A stretch of 64,000 bases of DNA, from NCBI GenBank assembly GCA_021806645.1, contig JAJZQX010000002.1:265957-329956 (forward strand). The letters are read 5' to 3'. Positions 52,643 through 60,380 of the stretch are shown here, piece after piece (within the stretch, counting starts at the first letter, position 1; the number at the start of each line of letters is the position of its first letter). Under the pieces are notes generated by a model that saw only the letters and a program-made list of their open reading frames with translations, was not told where the DNA came from and searched no databases. The position numbers and the translations under genes are program-made. Source of the stretch: Myxococcales bacterium (GTDB taxonomy: Bacteria; Myxococcota; Myxococcia; Myxococcales; Anaeromyxobacteraceae).

Positions 52643-53110
52643 GTGGGTCAGCTCCGCGAAGCCGGCGTGAGCGTCCAGACCATCCGGAAGGCCGTGACCT
52701 ACCTGAAGCGCCACGCGGAGCAGCCCCTCTCGATGCTCTCCCTCATCGGGCTGGGGAATAGGGTCTTTGCTCTGACCGACGATCCGTCGAAGCTTGTCGA
52801 GGCCACTGCCAGCGGCCAGGTCGTGCTCACCATCAGCGTCGAGTCTCTCGCGCGCCACCTGGAGCAGGGCGTCACCAGGATCAGCGCACCCCTGGCCGTC
52901 GCCGTGCGCGTGCGCGGGAGGGCCTACCAGGCGGTGTTCACCCCGGACCTGGAGGCAGGCGGCTATACCGTCGAGGTTCCTGAGCTCCCGGGATGCATCA
53001 CCGAAGGCGACAATCTCGCCGAGGCCAAGCGCATGACCAGGGAGGCCATCGAGCTCTGGCTGTCGGTGGCCGAGTCGCAGAAAATCAGGACCAGGGCCCG
53101 GTCCGGCTGA
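52643..53110 (+). CDS. HTH-like plus HicB-domain protein, N-terminus unclear
   Basis: The 155-residue frame ends in a HicB antitoxin-type domain (YQAVFTPDLEAGGYTVEVPELPGC, then EGDNLAEAKRMTREAIELWL). Before it is REAGVSVQTIRKAVTYLKRH, like the N-terminal HTH of MerR/DUF433-type proteins. The in-frame sequence upstream of the GTG at 52643 (YSFSDLVALRVV) fits this HTH and would belong to it, but that frame has no start, so the GTG start probably cuts the domain. A one-base frameshift near 52600-52610, in Gly-rich sequence, is likely. No HicA toxin gene is seen. Classed as CDS, but a decayed gene is possible. Confidence 0.55.
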   Translation: MGQLREAGVSVQTIRKAVTYLKRHAEQPLSMLSLIGLGNRVFALTDDPSKLVEATASGQVVLTISVESLARHLEQGVTRISAPLAVAVRVRGRAYQAVFTPDLEAGGYTVEVPELPGCITEGDNLAEAKRMTREAIELWLSVAESQKIRTRARSG

Positions 53111-53183
53111 ATCGCTCATGGGGCGCATGGCAAGCATCCAGGCGCTCCGAATGATCAAGATGCTGAAGCCAACGCCAACTCCA

Positions 53184-53197
53184 GGGGGGGGGGGGGG
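53184..53197 (+). repeat. Homopolymer of 14 G
   Basis: An uninterrupted run of 14 G, followed by AGGG. It lies in the 176-bp gap between the HicB-domain gene and the RHH antitoxin promoter, outside any reading frame I support. Confidence 0.85.
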
Positions 53198-53266
53198 AGG
53201 GATGGGGCCGGTCATCATCGTGCGTTGAACGGTGGGTTGAATGGCTTACCCCCTGCCGGGACCCAA

Positions 53267-53295
53267 TTGCATCGGCATGCACATGCATGTATAGG
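53267..53295 (+). promoter_or_regulatory. Promoter of the RHH/PIN operon with TGCAT operator
   Basis: TTGCAT (53267-53272), 17 bp, TATAGG (53290-53295), then 6 nt to ATG 53302. The spacer and -35 hold TGCAT-CGGC-ATGCA (53268-53281) and a second palindrome ATGCAT (53283-53288), a plausible site for the RHH protein. The short -10 to ATG distance predicts a leaderless mRNA. Confidence 0.6.
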
Positions 53296-53301
53296 TTCCG
53301 C

Positions 53302-53541
53302 ATGAGGACGACGGTCGAGATCAGCGACGAACAGCGGGCACAGCTCCTGAAGCTCGCCGCCCAGCGCGGCGAGAAGGGGTTCTCCTCGCTCATCAGGGAG
53401 GCGCTGGACCTCTACATGAAACAGCACCGGGCGCGGCGGGAGGCGGTCGCCAATGCGCTCCGGGTCAAGGGAAGCTTCTCCGACGAGGAGGCAGATGCCC
53501 TCCAGGAGTCGGTTGGGAAGCTGCGCGAGGTCTGGCGGTGA
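53302..53541 (+). CDS. Ribbon-helix-helix antitoxin (VapB/CopG-like)
   Basis: The 79-residue protein has the RHH fold RTTVEISDEQRAQLLKLAAQRGEKGFSSLIREALDLYM and a C-terminal helix (EEADALQESVGKLREVWR) that probably binds the toxin. ATG 53302 is preferred to the ATG at 53287, which lies inside the promoter. The stop overlaps the GTG start of the PIN toxin. Lower third-position GC than chromosomal neighbours. Confidence 0.85.
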   Translation: MRTTVEISDEQRAQLLKLAAQRGEKGFSSLIREALDLYMKQHRARREAVANALRVKGSFSDEEADALQESVGKLREVWR

Positions 53542-53927
53542 TCATCGCCGACACCGACGTCCTCATCGACTTCCTGCGCGGGCGAGGTGGTGCGGCGAAG
53601 CGTGTCGCGCTCGAACTCGAAACGAGGTCCTTCGGCACCACCGCGATCACTGCGTTCGAGCTTCGGTCGGGTGCCCACACCTCGAATCAGAGGAAAGGGA
53701 TCGACACGCTCCTCGACGCCATGACGCTCCTCTCCTTCGGTCCCGAGGAAGCTCGAATCGCGGCGGATCTCCGTCAACGGCTAGAGAGCCAAGGTCAGGC
53801 CATTGGGATGGCCGATTACATGATCGCTGCCGTGTGCATCGCCAACGACGGAGTTCTGCTCACCCGGAACCGGAAGCATTTCGAGCGCGTCGAGGGACTC
53901 AAGCTCTCCGCGGTCACTGGCGAGTGA
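53538..53927 (+). CDS. vapC: PIN-domain toxin (VapC)
   Basis: The 129-residue VapC-type ribonuclease has MIIADTDVLIDFLRGRG (first acid D5), TAITAFELRSGA (Glu), GMADYMIAAVCIAN (Asp) and LLTRNRKHFERVEGL, the full PIN pattern. The GTG at 53538 overlaps the antitoxin stop by four bases (GTGA). A strong hairpin follows 180 bp later. Base composition is lower in GC than in flanking genes, consistent with transfer. This is a separate TA pair from the Phd/PIN one at 49 kb; the two toxins differ throughout. Confidence 0.88.
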   Translation: MIIADTDVLIDFLRGRGGAAKRVALELETRSFGTTAITAFELRSGAHTSNQRKGIDTLLDAMTLLSFGPEEARIAADLRQRLESQGQAIGMADYMIAAVCIANDGVLLTRNRKHFERVEGLKLSAVTGE

Positions 53928-54107
53928 CCCGGGCGGCCCCTCGTTCGCCCTCATCCCGCCCGGGCGCAATCACCACGGAACCCCACGAGTGTCTTTGCCG
54001 GCTCGCAGTAGGGCGCCGAGGTCCTTGCTCCGGAAGTACCGGGTGCCAGCGAAGACCTTGAACGGAACGATCTATCGCTTGAGCATCCGGTATGCCTTGG
54101 GTGCAAG

Positions 54108-54145
54108 GCCTGCCGCGAAGGACGCACGGTCCCTTCGCGGCAGGC
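54108..54145. terminator. 14-bp perfect-stem hairpin
   Basis: GCCTGCCGCGAAGG (54108-54121) pairs perfectly with CCTTCGCGGCAGGC (54132-54145) around a 10-nt loop. It lies between the VapC end (+) and the ice-binding remnant (-), which ends at 54161. No T-run follows. Confidence 0.6.
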
Positions 54146-54160
54146 GTACCGGGCCGCGCG

Positions 54161-54440
54161 CTAGCGAGCCGGCTGCGTGACAGCGTTCATCTGGAGCGTG
54201 ACCGCGGTCTGCGCCAGGAGCCGGCCGTTGACCGAGGCGCCGGTGTTCACGGCGATCAGCGTCTTGGCCAGCACCACGCCCTCGAAGTGAGCGGTGGTGC
54301 CGATGGTCACCGCGCCGGCGACCTGCCAGAAGACGTTCTTGGCCAGCGCGCCGCCGGTCAGCGTCACCCGGGTGGCGCTCGCCTGGTCGAGCGTGCCCGC
54401 CACCTGGAAGACCCAGACGTCCCGCGGACCACCCGACAGA
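54161..54440 (-). pseudogene. Ice-binding (DUF3494) domain, C-terminal fragment
   Basis: The minus frame from about 54440 to the TAG at 54161 reads DVWVFQVAGTLDQASATRVTL, ALAKNVFWQVAGAVTIGTTAHF, LAKTLIAVNTGASVNGRLLAQT and AVTLQMNAV, the characteristic C-terminal beta-solenoid of DUF3494 ice-binding-like proteins. These normally have about 200 residues or more plus a signal peptide. Here the N-terminal half is missing, and the frame upstream (to 54646) is unrelated sequence over the direct repeat and integrase remnant. It therefore looks truncated by a recombination event at or near the repeat at 54478. Confidence 0.65.
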
Positions 54441-54477
54441 CACCATAGCCCCATGGCCATGCGCGACAGGGTGCAAG

Positions 54478-54493
54478 GCATCCGACCCACCGT
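54478..54493. repeat. Direct repeat, right copy
   Basis: GCATCCGACCCACCGT, one mismatch from 52407-52422. It is immediately followed by the integrase remnant and lies just beyond the truncation point of the ice-binding fragment. Confidence 0.5.
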
Positions 54494-54755
54494 ATGCGGT
54501 GGCCCCGGGAACTGCGGCTGGCCGAGATCAAGGACTACCTCGGGCAGATGGTGCGGGAGGGGGCGGGGCCCGAGACGCCGAGGTTGCACACTGCGGGGCT
54601 GGTTTCTCCACGGCGTGACGCTCGACCGGCCGGACATCGCGGACAAGATCCCGTGGCCGAAGGTGCCGCGCCAGAAGCCGAACGTGCTCAGTCCGGCGGA
54701 GGTGGAGCGACTCCTGGATGCGGCGATGTCGGCGAGTCCAGACCTCCTGACATAG
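54494..54755 (+). pseudogene. Tyrosine recombinase (integrase) remnant, frameshifted
   Basis: Two plus frames together read as the N-terminal SAM-like core-binding domain of a phage-type integrase. Frame 1 from 54494 has LAEIKDYLGQMVREGAGPET and LHTAGL. After a frame change near 54590 comes WFLHGVTLDRPDIADKIPWP and LSPAEVERLLDAAMSA, the stretch leading into the catalytic domain. It stops at TAG 54755 before any catalytic Arg/His/Tyr motif. The start coincides with the right direct repeat, and there is no upstream N-terminus. It is therefore both truncated and frameshifted. Confidence 0.6.
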
Positions 54756-54817
54756 GGGGCGGGGGCGGGTGGTGCCTGTCTTCGACCGCGAGGCGTCGAG
54801 AAGGGGATCGCGGGGCC

Positions 54818-55186
54818 TCAGGTCGCCGGCCGCAGCTGCTTGCGGGCCTTCTTGAGGAAGGTCTGGGTGCAGCGCCCGTGCGTGGTCTCGTGGTTGACGA
54901 TCTCCGCGATCAACCGCCGCTTGGCCTCCTCGTCGAGGGTCGAGCAGGCACCGACCTCCCGGGCGAGCTGGACACCCTGCGGTGTCATCGGGACGTTCGG
55001 CCGCGCCGGACCCGGGGCGACCGGGTGATGGTGCGACGGCTTGGTCTTGGTGACGTCGTGGAAGGCCGGCGACATCTCGGCGCGCCGACCCGAGCCGTGG
55101 CAACTGGGACAGGTGGCCGTCGTGCCGCCCAGGGCATTCCCGATGCGACCATCACCACCACACGTGCGGCAGGATTCACCTTCCAT
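54818..55186 (-). CDS. Small zinc-motif (DnaJ-like CxxCxGxG) protein
   Basis: The 122-residue protein begins with two cysteine motifs, CRTCGGDGRIG and CPSCHGSGRR, like the zinc repeats of DnaJ but in a minimal form. A Pro/His-rich linker (TKTKPSHHHPVAPGPARP) and a helical C-terminus (LDEEAKRRLIAEIVNHETTHG) follow. No J-domain is present. The role is unknown; a zinc-binding partner or chaperone-like adaptor is possible. It lies downstream of selA on the same strand, 48 bp after it. Confidence 0.6.
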   Translation of the reverse strand: MEGESCRTCGGDGRIGNALGGTTATCPSCHGSGRRAEMSPAFHDVTKTKPSHHHPVAPGPARPNVPMTPQGVQLAREVGACSTLDEEAKRRLIAEIVNHETTHGRCTQTFLKKARKQLRPAT

Positions 55187-55234
55187 GAGCGCCTCGGTGC
55201 GACGTCAGTTGAACCAGCACATCCCAAGCAAGCC

Positions 55235-56650
55235 TCACCCGCCCAGCGCCTTCTCGAGCGCCTCCAGCAGCGCCCCCTCCTCGCCGTCGAGCACGGTGCG
55301 CGGGTCGAGCACCACCGCGCCGTCCGCGATCCGCGCCACCACCGGCGCCGGCGCCCGCCGCAGCGCGGCCAGCAGCGCGGCCGGGTCGGCCGAGGGGAGG
55401 GCCAGCAGCCAGGTCGGCAGCGTCTCGCCGGGCAGCGTGCCGCCCCCCACCGCCGACTCGCCCCGCCGAAGCTCGGCGCCGGGCGCCACCGCCACCACGC
55501 GCTCCCGCCAGCGTCGCGCCGTCGCCTCCAGCTCGGCGAGCGGCCTGGCGATGGCCCGCCAGATGGGGAGCTCGCGCAGCGCCTCGCCCCGCTCGTAGTG
55601 GGCCAGCGTGGCGCCGAGGCCGGCCAGCGCCACCTTGTCTAGCCGGAGCGCCCGTAGCAGCGGGTGGCGCTTCACCAGCGCCACCGCCGCGGCGCGCCCC
55701 ACCATCAGCCCCGCCTGCGGCCCGCCCAGCAGCTTGTCGCCGGAGAAGCAGACCAGGTCGGCCCCGTCCCGGACCCGCTCCATCACCGTCGGCTCCGGCG
55801 CCAGGCCGTGGGGCGCGGTGGGGAGCAGCGCCCCCGAGCCGAGGTCGTCCACCACCCAGAGGTCGCGCCGGCGCGCCAGCGCCACCAGCTCGCCGAGCGT
55901 CGGCTCGGTCACGAAGCCGTCGAGCCGGAAGTTGGAGCGGTGGACCGAGAGGACGGCTCGGGTGCGCGGCGTGATGGCCTCCTCCACGTCGGCGGCGTAG
56001 GTCCGGTTGGTGGTGCCGACCTCCGTGAGCGCCGCGCCGGAGCGGCGCAGCACGTCGGGGATCCGGAAGCCGCCGCCGATCTCGACCAGCTGGCCGCGGC
56101 TCACGATCACCTCGGGCGTGCCGTCGGGCGCCGGCTGGCCGGAGGGGCGGGCGCCGGAGAGGGCGGCCAGCGAGAGCAGGACCGCGGCGGCGCCGTTGTT
56201 GACCGCCACCGCGTCCTCGGCGCCGGTGAGCCGGCAGAGCGCCCCGGCGGCGTGGTGGTACCGGTCGCCCCGCTCTCCCCGCTCCACGTCGAATTCCAAG
56301 GTCGAGTAGCCCTCGGCGGCGGCGGCCATGGCCGCGGCGGTGGCGGCCGAGAGGGGGGCGCGCCCCAGGTTGGTGTGGATGACGACGCCGGTGGCGTTGA
56401 TGGCCCGCCGCAGCGCCCCGAGGGCTCCGGCCGAGAGCCTGGCCAGCAGCGCCGCCTCGATCTCCTCGGGCCGCGGGCAGGCGCCCCCGGCCAGCACGGC
56501 GGCCCGGCGTGCCTCCAGCTCGCCCCGGACCGCCTCCATGACCGGCTCGTGGCCGAGCCGCGCCACCAGCCCGGCCCGCTCGGCCGCCTGCAGCAGCCGG
56601 TCGGCCCTGGGGAGCTTGCGGGCCTCGGCGGCCGGGTCGATCGGGCTCAT
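55235..56650 (-). CDS. selA: L-seryl-tRNA(Sec) selenium transferase
   Basis: SelA is a PLP enzyme that converts Ser-tRNA(Sec) to Sec-tRNA(Sec) with selenophosphate. The 471-residue protein has INATGVVIHTNLGRAPLS, VNNGAAAVLLSLAALS, SRGQLVEIGGGFRIPDVL, GTTNRTYAADVEEAI, VVDDLGSGALL and the PLP lysine in CFSGDKLLGGPQAGLMVG. This suggests the organism makes selenoproteins. ATG 56650 starts the domain. It diverges from nuoL (56779) with 128 bp between; no selB, selD or tRNA(Sec) gene is seen in the window. Confidence 0.95.
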   Translation of the reverse strand: MSPIDPAAEARKLPRADRLLQAAERAGLVARLGHEPVMEAVRGELEARRAAVLAGGACPRPEEIEAALLARLSAGALGALRRAINATGVVIHTNLGRAPLSAATAAAMAAAAEGYSTLEFDVERGERGDRYHHAAGALCRLTGAEDAVAVNNGAAAVLLSLAALSGARPSGQPAPDGTPEVIVSRGQLVEIGGGFRIPDVLRRSGAALTEVGTTNRTYAADVEEAITPRTRAVLSVHRSNFRLDGFVTEPTLGELVALARRRDLWVVDDLGSGALLPTAPHGLAPEPTVMERVRDGADLVCFSGDKLLGGPQAGLMVGRAAAVALVKRHPLLRALRLDKVALAGLGATLAHYERGEALRELPIWRAIARPLAELEATARRWRERVVAVAPGAELRRGESAVGGGTLPGETLPTWLLALPSADPAALLAALRRAPAPVVARIADGAVVLDPRTVLDGEEGALLEALEKALGG

Positions 56651-56741
56651 GATGGATCGAATAGCATGGCCGCGGTTCGTGGACCCGTCGGGTTGGCATC
56701 GGGTCGGTGGCATGGGGAAAAGGGGCCAGAAGATCGTTGCC

Positions 56742-56762
56742 TTACCCGGCCCAAGCGGGTAA
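56742..56762 (+). promoter_or_regulatory. Hairpin in the nuoL leader
   Basis: TTACCCG (56742-56748) pairs perfectly with CGGGTAA (56756-56762) around 7 nt, 17 bp before the nuoL ATG. It lies where a leader of the nuoLMN transcript would be; an attenuation or RNA-stability role is possible. Confidence 0.35.
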
Positions 56763-56778
56763 TCCTTCGCCCCACTCT

Positions 56779-58806
56779 ATGCCTTTCCTGCCGACTCCCG
56801 CCGCGGCCGAGGCGAGCCTCTGGGCCATCATCCTGTTCCCGCTGGCCGGCGCCCTGATCAACGGGCTCTTCGGCCGCCGCATCGGAAAGGGAAACACCAC
56901 CCTGGTCGCCATCGGCGCCATGGTGGGCTCCCTGGCCGTCGCGGCCATCGTCTTCTACTGGGTCCTGACCACCCGGAACCTGCGCTACCAGGGGGCCCCG
57001 TGGATCGCCGTCACCGGCGCCGACGGCCGGGCCATCGTCAACGTGGCCTGGGGGCTGCTGGTGGACCGGCTCTCGGGGACCCTGCTGCTGGTGGTCACCG
57101 GCGTCGGCACGCTCATCCACGTCTACTCGGCGTCCTACATGTCGCACGAGGACGACGCCGGCTACGCCCGCTTCTTCACCTACCTCAACCTCTTCGTCGC
57201 GGCCATGCTCACGCTGGTCCTGGGCGACTCGCTGGTCCTCACCTTCGTCGGCTGGGAAGGCGTCGGCCTCTGCAGCTACCTGCTGATCGGCTTCTGGTAC
57301 ACCGACGAGCAGAAGGCCTTCGCCGGCCGCAAGGCCTTCATCACCAACCGGGTGGGCGACTTCGGCTTCCTGGTCGGGGTCTTCTCGCTGCTGGCCATCT
57401 TCGGCACCTCCAGCTACGCCGACCTGGCCAACCTGGCGCGGGTGATCACCCCAGACGCGCCCATCGCCTCCGGCATCTTCGCCGGCTGGACCTACCAGTC
57501 GGCCATCACCTTCGCGATGCTCGGGCTCTTCGTCGGCGCCGTCGGCAAGTCGGCGCAGCTGCCCCTCTACATCTGGCTGCCCGACGCCATGGCCGGCCCG
57601 ACCCCGGTCTCGGCCCTCATCCACGCCGCCACCATGGTGACGGCGGGCGTCTACCTGGTGGCCCGCAACTCGATGCTCTTCTCGCTGGCGCCGGTCGCCA
57701 TGGCCACCGTGACCATCGTCGGCGCCGCCACCGCGCTCTTCGCGGCGGTCATCGCCTTCACCCAGAACGACATCAAGAAGGTGCTGGCCTACTCCACCGT
57801 GAGCCAGCTCGGCTTCATGTTCATCGGCGTCGGCTGCGGCGCCTGGTGGGCGGGCGTGCTCCACCTCGTCACCCACGCCTTCTTCAAGGGCTGCCTCTTC
57901 CTCGGCGCCGGCTCGGTGATGCACGGCATGGGGGACGAGACCGACCTCCGCAAGATGGGCGGCCTGGCCAGGAAGATGCCGCACACCCACTGGACCTTCC
58001 TGGTGGCCACCATCTCCGCCACCGGCATCATCCCGCTGGCCGGCTTCTGGTCGAAGGACGCCATCCTCGGCAACGCGCTCTTCAGCGCGAACCCGGCCTG
58101 GCACCAGGTCGGCCCCATCGCCTGGGCGGTCGGCTCGCTGGCCGCGCTCGGCACCGCCTTCTACATGACCCGGCTCTACTGGCTCACCTTCATGGGGAAG
58201 CCGCGGACCCACGCCGCCGAGCATGCCCACGAGTCGTCCTACGTCATGACCGTGCCGCTCATGGTGCTGGCGGTGCTGGCGGCGGTCGGGCTCTTCCTCG
58301 GCCTGCCCGGCCACTCGCCGGTCTCCGAGCTCTACGCCCGCTTCGTCGAGCCGGTCTTCGCCGCCGGCACCGAGCGGCTTCACGAGGTCGGGCATTTCCA
58401 CCCCGGCGCCCACCCGGCCTGGCCGTACTTCGCCGCCTGGGGGATCGGCCTGGCCGGCACCGTCGTCGCCTTCCTCATGTACGGGCGCGGGTGGACCCGC
58501 CTGCCGGCCGCCCTGGCCGCCACCCTCCCCCGCACCTACCAGTTCATGGTCGACAAGTTCCAGGTCGACGAGCTCTACGAGGCGGCGGTCATCAGGCCGC
58601 TCGGTGCCCTGGCGAAGGGGCTCTGGCGCGTGATCGACGTCTTCCTCATCGATGGGCTGATGGTGAACGGCGTGGCCCGCCTGGTCGGCTTCTTCGGCTC
58701 GGTCTCCCGCCTGGCCCAGAACGGGGACGTGCAGCGCTACGCGGCCTACATGGCGCTGGCCGCGGCCGCCATCCTCGCGACCGTCCTCGGCGTGGGGGCC
58801 CAGTAA
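56779..58806 (+). CDS. nuoL: NADH-quinone oxidoreductase subunit L
   Basis: NuoL is a large antiporter-like membrane subunit of complex I, in the distal arm. The 675-residue protein has about 16 membrane segments, FTYLNLFVAAMLTLVLGDS, TFVGWEGVGLCSYLLIGFWY with the conserved Glu, KSAQLPLYIWLPDAMAGPTPVSALIHAATMV, YSTVSQLGFMFIGVG and LVTHAFFKGCLFLGAGSVMH. The C-terminal amphipathic helix region is present (FMVDKFQVDELYE). ATG 56779 is chosen over upstream frame. It is followed by nuoM 1 bp after the stop. Confidence 0.96.
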   Translation: MPFLPTPAAAEASLWAIILFPLAGALINGLFGRRIGKGNTTLVAIGAMVGSLAVAAIVFYWVLTTRNLRYQGAPWIAVTGADGRAIVNVAWGLLVDRLSGTLLLVVTGVGTLIHVYSASYMSHEDDAGYARFFTYLNLFVAAMLTLVLGDSLVLTFVGWEGVGLCSYLLIGFWYTDEQKAFAGRKAFITNRVGDFGFLVGVFSLLAIFGTSSYADLANLARVITPDAPIASGIFAGWTYQSAITFAMLGLFVGAVGKSAQLPLYIWLPDAMAGPTPVSALIHAATMVTAGVYLVARNSMLFSLAPVAMATVTIVGAATALFAAVIAFTQNDIKKVLAYSTVSQLGFMFIGVGCGAWWAGVLHLVTHAFFKGCLFLGAGSVMHGMGDETDLRKMGGLARKMPHTHWTFLVATISATGIIPLAGFWSKDAILGNALFSANPAWHQVGPIAWAVGSLAALGTAFYMTRLYWLTFMGKPRTHAAEHAHESSYVMTVPLMVLAVLAAVGLFLGLPGHSPVSELYARFVEPVFAAGTERLHEVGHFHPGAHPAWPYFAAWGIGLAGTVVAFLMYGRGWTRLPAALAATLPRTYQFMVDKFQVDELYEAAVIRPLGALAKGLWRVIDVFLIDGLMVNGVARLVGFFGSVSRLAQNGDVQRYAAYMALAAAAILATVLGVGAQ

Positions 58807-58807
58807 C

Positions 58808-60379
58808 ATGAACCTGCTCAGCGTCGTCACCTTCGTCCCGCTCGCCGGCGCCCTCGCCGCCGCTCTCCTGCCGCGCGACGAGCCCGGCCAGCACCGCGCC
58901 CTGGCGCTGGTGGTCTCGCTGGTCACGCTGGCGCTCTCGCTCTTCCTCTGGTTCGGCTTCGACGTCGCGGCCGGCGCCGCCGAGTTCCAGTTCGAGGAGC
59001 AGCGGGCCTGGATGCCGTCGATCGGCATCGGCTACCACCTCGGCCTCGACGGCGTGGCGCTGCTGCTGGTGATGCTCACCACCCTGCTGGTCCCGGTGGT
59101 GATCCTCTCCACCTGGCAGGCGGTCCAGGATCGGGTCAAGGAGTTCATGATCGCGATCCTGGTGCTCGAGACCGCCATGATCGGCACCTTCGCCGCGCTG
59201 GATCTGATCCTCTTCTACGTCTTCTGGGAGCTGATGCTCATCCCCATGTACCTGCTGATCGGGGTCTGGGGTTCGCAGAACCGGGTCTACGCGACGGTTA
59301 AGTTCTTCGTCTACACCTTCGCCGCCAGCGTGCTGATGCTGCTGGCCATCCTGTACGTCTACTTCCACGACGGCGGCACGTTCGACTACGTGCAGGCCCG
59401 CAGCGCGCTGCAGGTGACCACCGGGCAGGGGCGCTGGCTCTTCCTGGCCTTCGCGCTGGCCTTCGCGGTCAAGGTGCCGATGTTCCCGCTCCACACCTGG
59501 CTGCCCGACGCCCACACCGAGGCGCCCACGGCCGGCTCGGTGATCCTGGCCGGCGTGCTGCTGAAGATGGGGACCTTCGGCTTCTTCCGCTACGCCATGC
59601 CGCTCTTCCCCGAGGCGGCGCTGCACTTCCGGCCGCACATCGCCACGCTGGCCACCATCGGCATCGTCTACGGCGCCCTCATGTGCTTCGTGCAGACCGA
59701 CATGAAGCGGCTGGTGGCCTACTCGTCGGTCTCGCACCTCGGCTTCGTGATGCTGGGTCTCATGGCGCTCAGCGCCGAGGGGCTGACCGGCGGCGTCTAC
59801 CAGATGCTCAACCACGGCGTCTCCACCGGCGGCCTCTTCCTGCTGGTGGGCATGCTCTACGAGCGGCGCCACACCCGGCTGGTCGCCGAGTACGGCGGGA
59901 TCGCCAGGCAGGTGCCCTGGCTGGCCACCGTCTTCGTGGTGGTGACGCTCTCCTCGATCGGCCTGCCGGGCACCAACGGCTTCGTCGGCGAGTTCCTCAT
60001 CCTCTCCGGCACCTTCCTCTCGCGCCTCCCCTACGGGCAGGTGCTGGCCGTGGTGGCGGCCTCGGGCGTCATCCTCGGCGCCGTCTACATGCTGGTCCTG
60101 GTCGAGAAGGTCTTCTACGGCCCCATCCGCAACGAGGAGAACCGGCACCTCCCCGACCTCTCGGTGCGCGAGGCGTTCGTGATGGCCCCGGTGATCGTCT
60201 TCATCGTGCTGATGGGGCTGATGCCCGGCCCCTTCCTGGCCCCGGCCAAGCCGGCCGTCGATCGGCTGGTGCAGCGCTTCCAGCAGACCGAGGCCCGCCT
60301 CGGCGTCCAGTCGCAGGTCGGCACGGTCAGCACGGCCGTCGCCGCCCGTCCTCCCCCGTCGCCCGGAGGGGCGTTCTGA
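58808..60379 (+). CDS. nuoM: NADH-quinone oxidoreductase subunit M
   Basis: The second antiporter-like subunit (523 aa, about 14 membrane segments). Typical are [41 protein letters not shown] with the key Glu, [40 protein letters not shown] and [18 protein letters not shown]. Starts 1 bp after nuoL and ends 1 bp before nuoN, so all three are translationally linked. Confidence 0.97.
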   Translation: MNLLSVVTFVPLAGALAAALLPRDEPGQHRALALVVSLVTLALSLFLWFGFDVAAGAAEFQFEEQRAWMPSIGIGYHLGLDGVALLLVMLTTLLVPVVILSTWQAVQDRVKEFMIAILVLETAMIGTFAALDLILFYVFWELMLIPMYLLIGVWGSQNRVYATVKFFVYTFAASVLMLLAILYVYFHDGGTFDYVQARSALQVTTGQGRWLFLAFALAFAVKVPMFPLHTWLPDAHTEAPTAGSVILAGVLLKMGTFGFFRYAMPLFPEAALHFRPHIATLATIGIVYGALMCFVQTDMKRLVAYSSVSHLGFVMLGLMALSAEGLTGGVYQMLNHGVSTGGLFLLVGMLYERRHTRLVAEYGGIARQVPWLATVFVVVTLSSIGLPGTNGFVGEFLILSGTFLSRLPYGQVLAVVAASGVILGAVYMLVLVEKVFYGPIRNEENRHLPDLSVREAFVMAPVIVFIVLMGLMPGPFLAPAKPAVDRLVQRFQQTEARLGVQSQVGTVSTAVAARPPPSPGGAF

Positions 60380-60380
60380 C

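Noticed and set aside
53989..54180. 63-residue plus-strand ORF after vapC
   Set aside because: Basic, low-complexity translation spanning a perfect terminator-like hairpin; no domain or start support.
56651..56778. tRNA(Sec) gene between selA and nuoL
   Set aside because: No cloverleaf with the long variable arm can be drawn; only a 7-bp hairpin is present.
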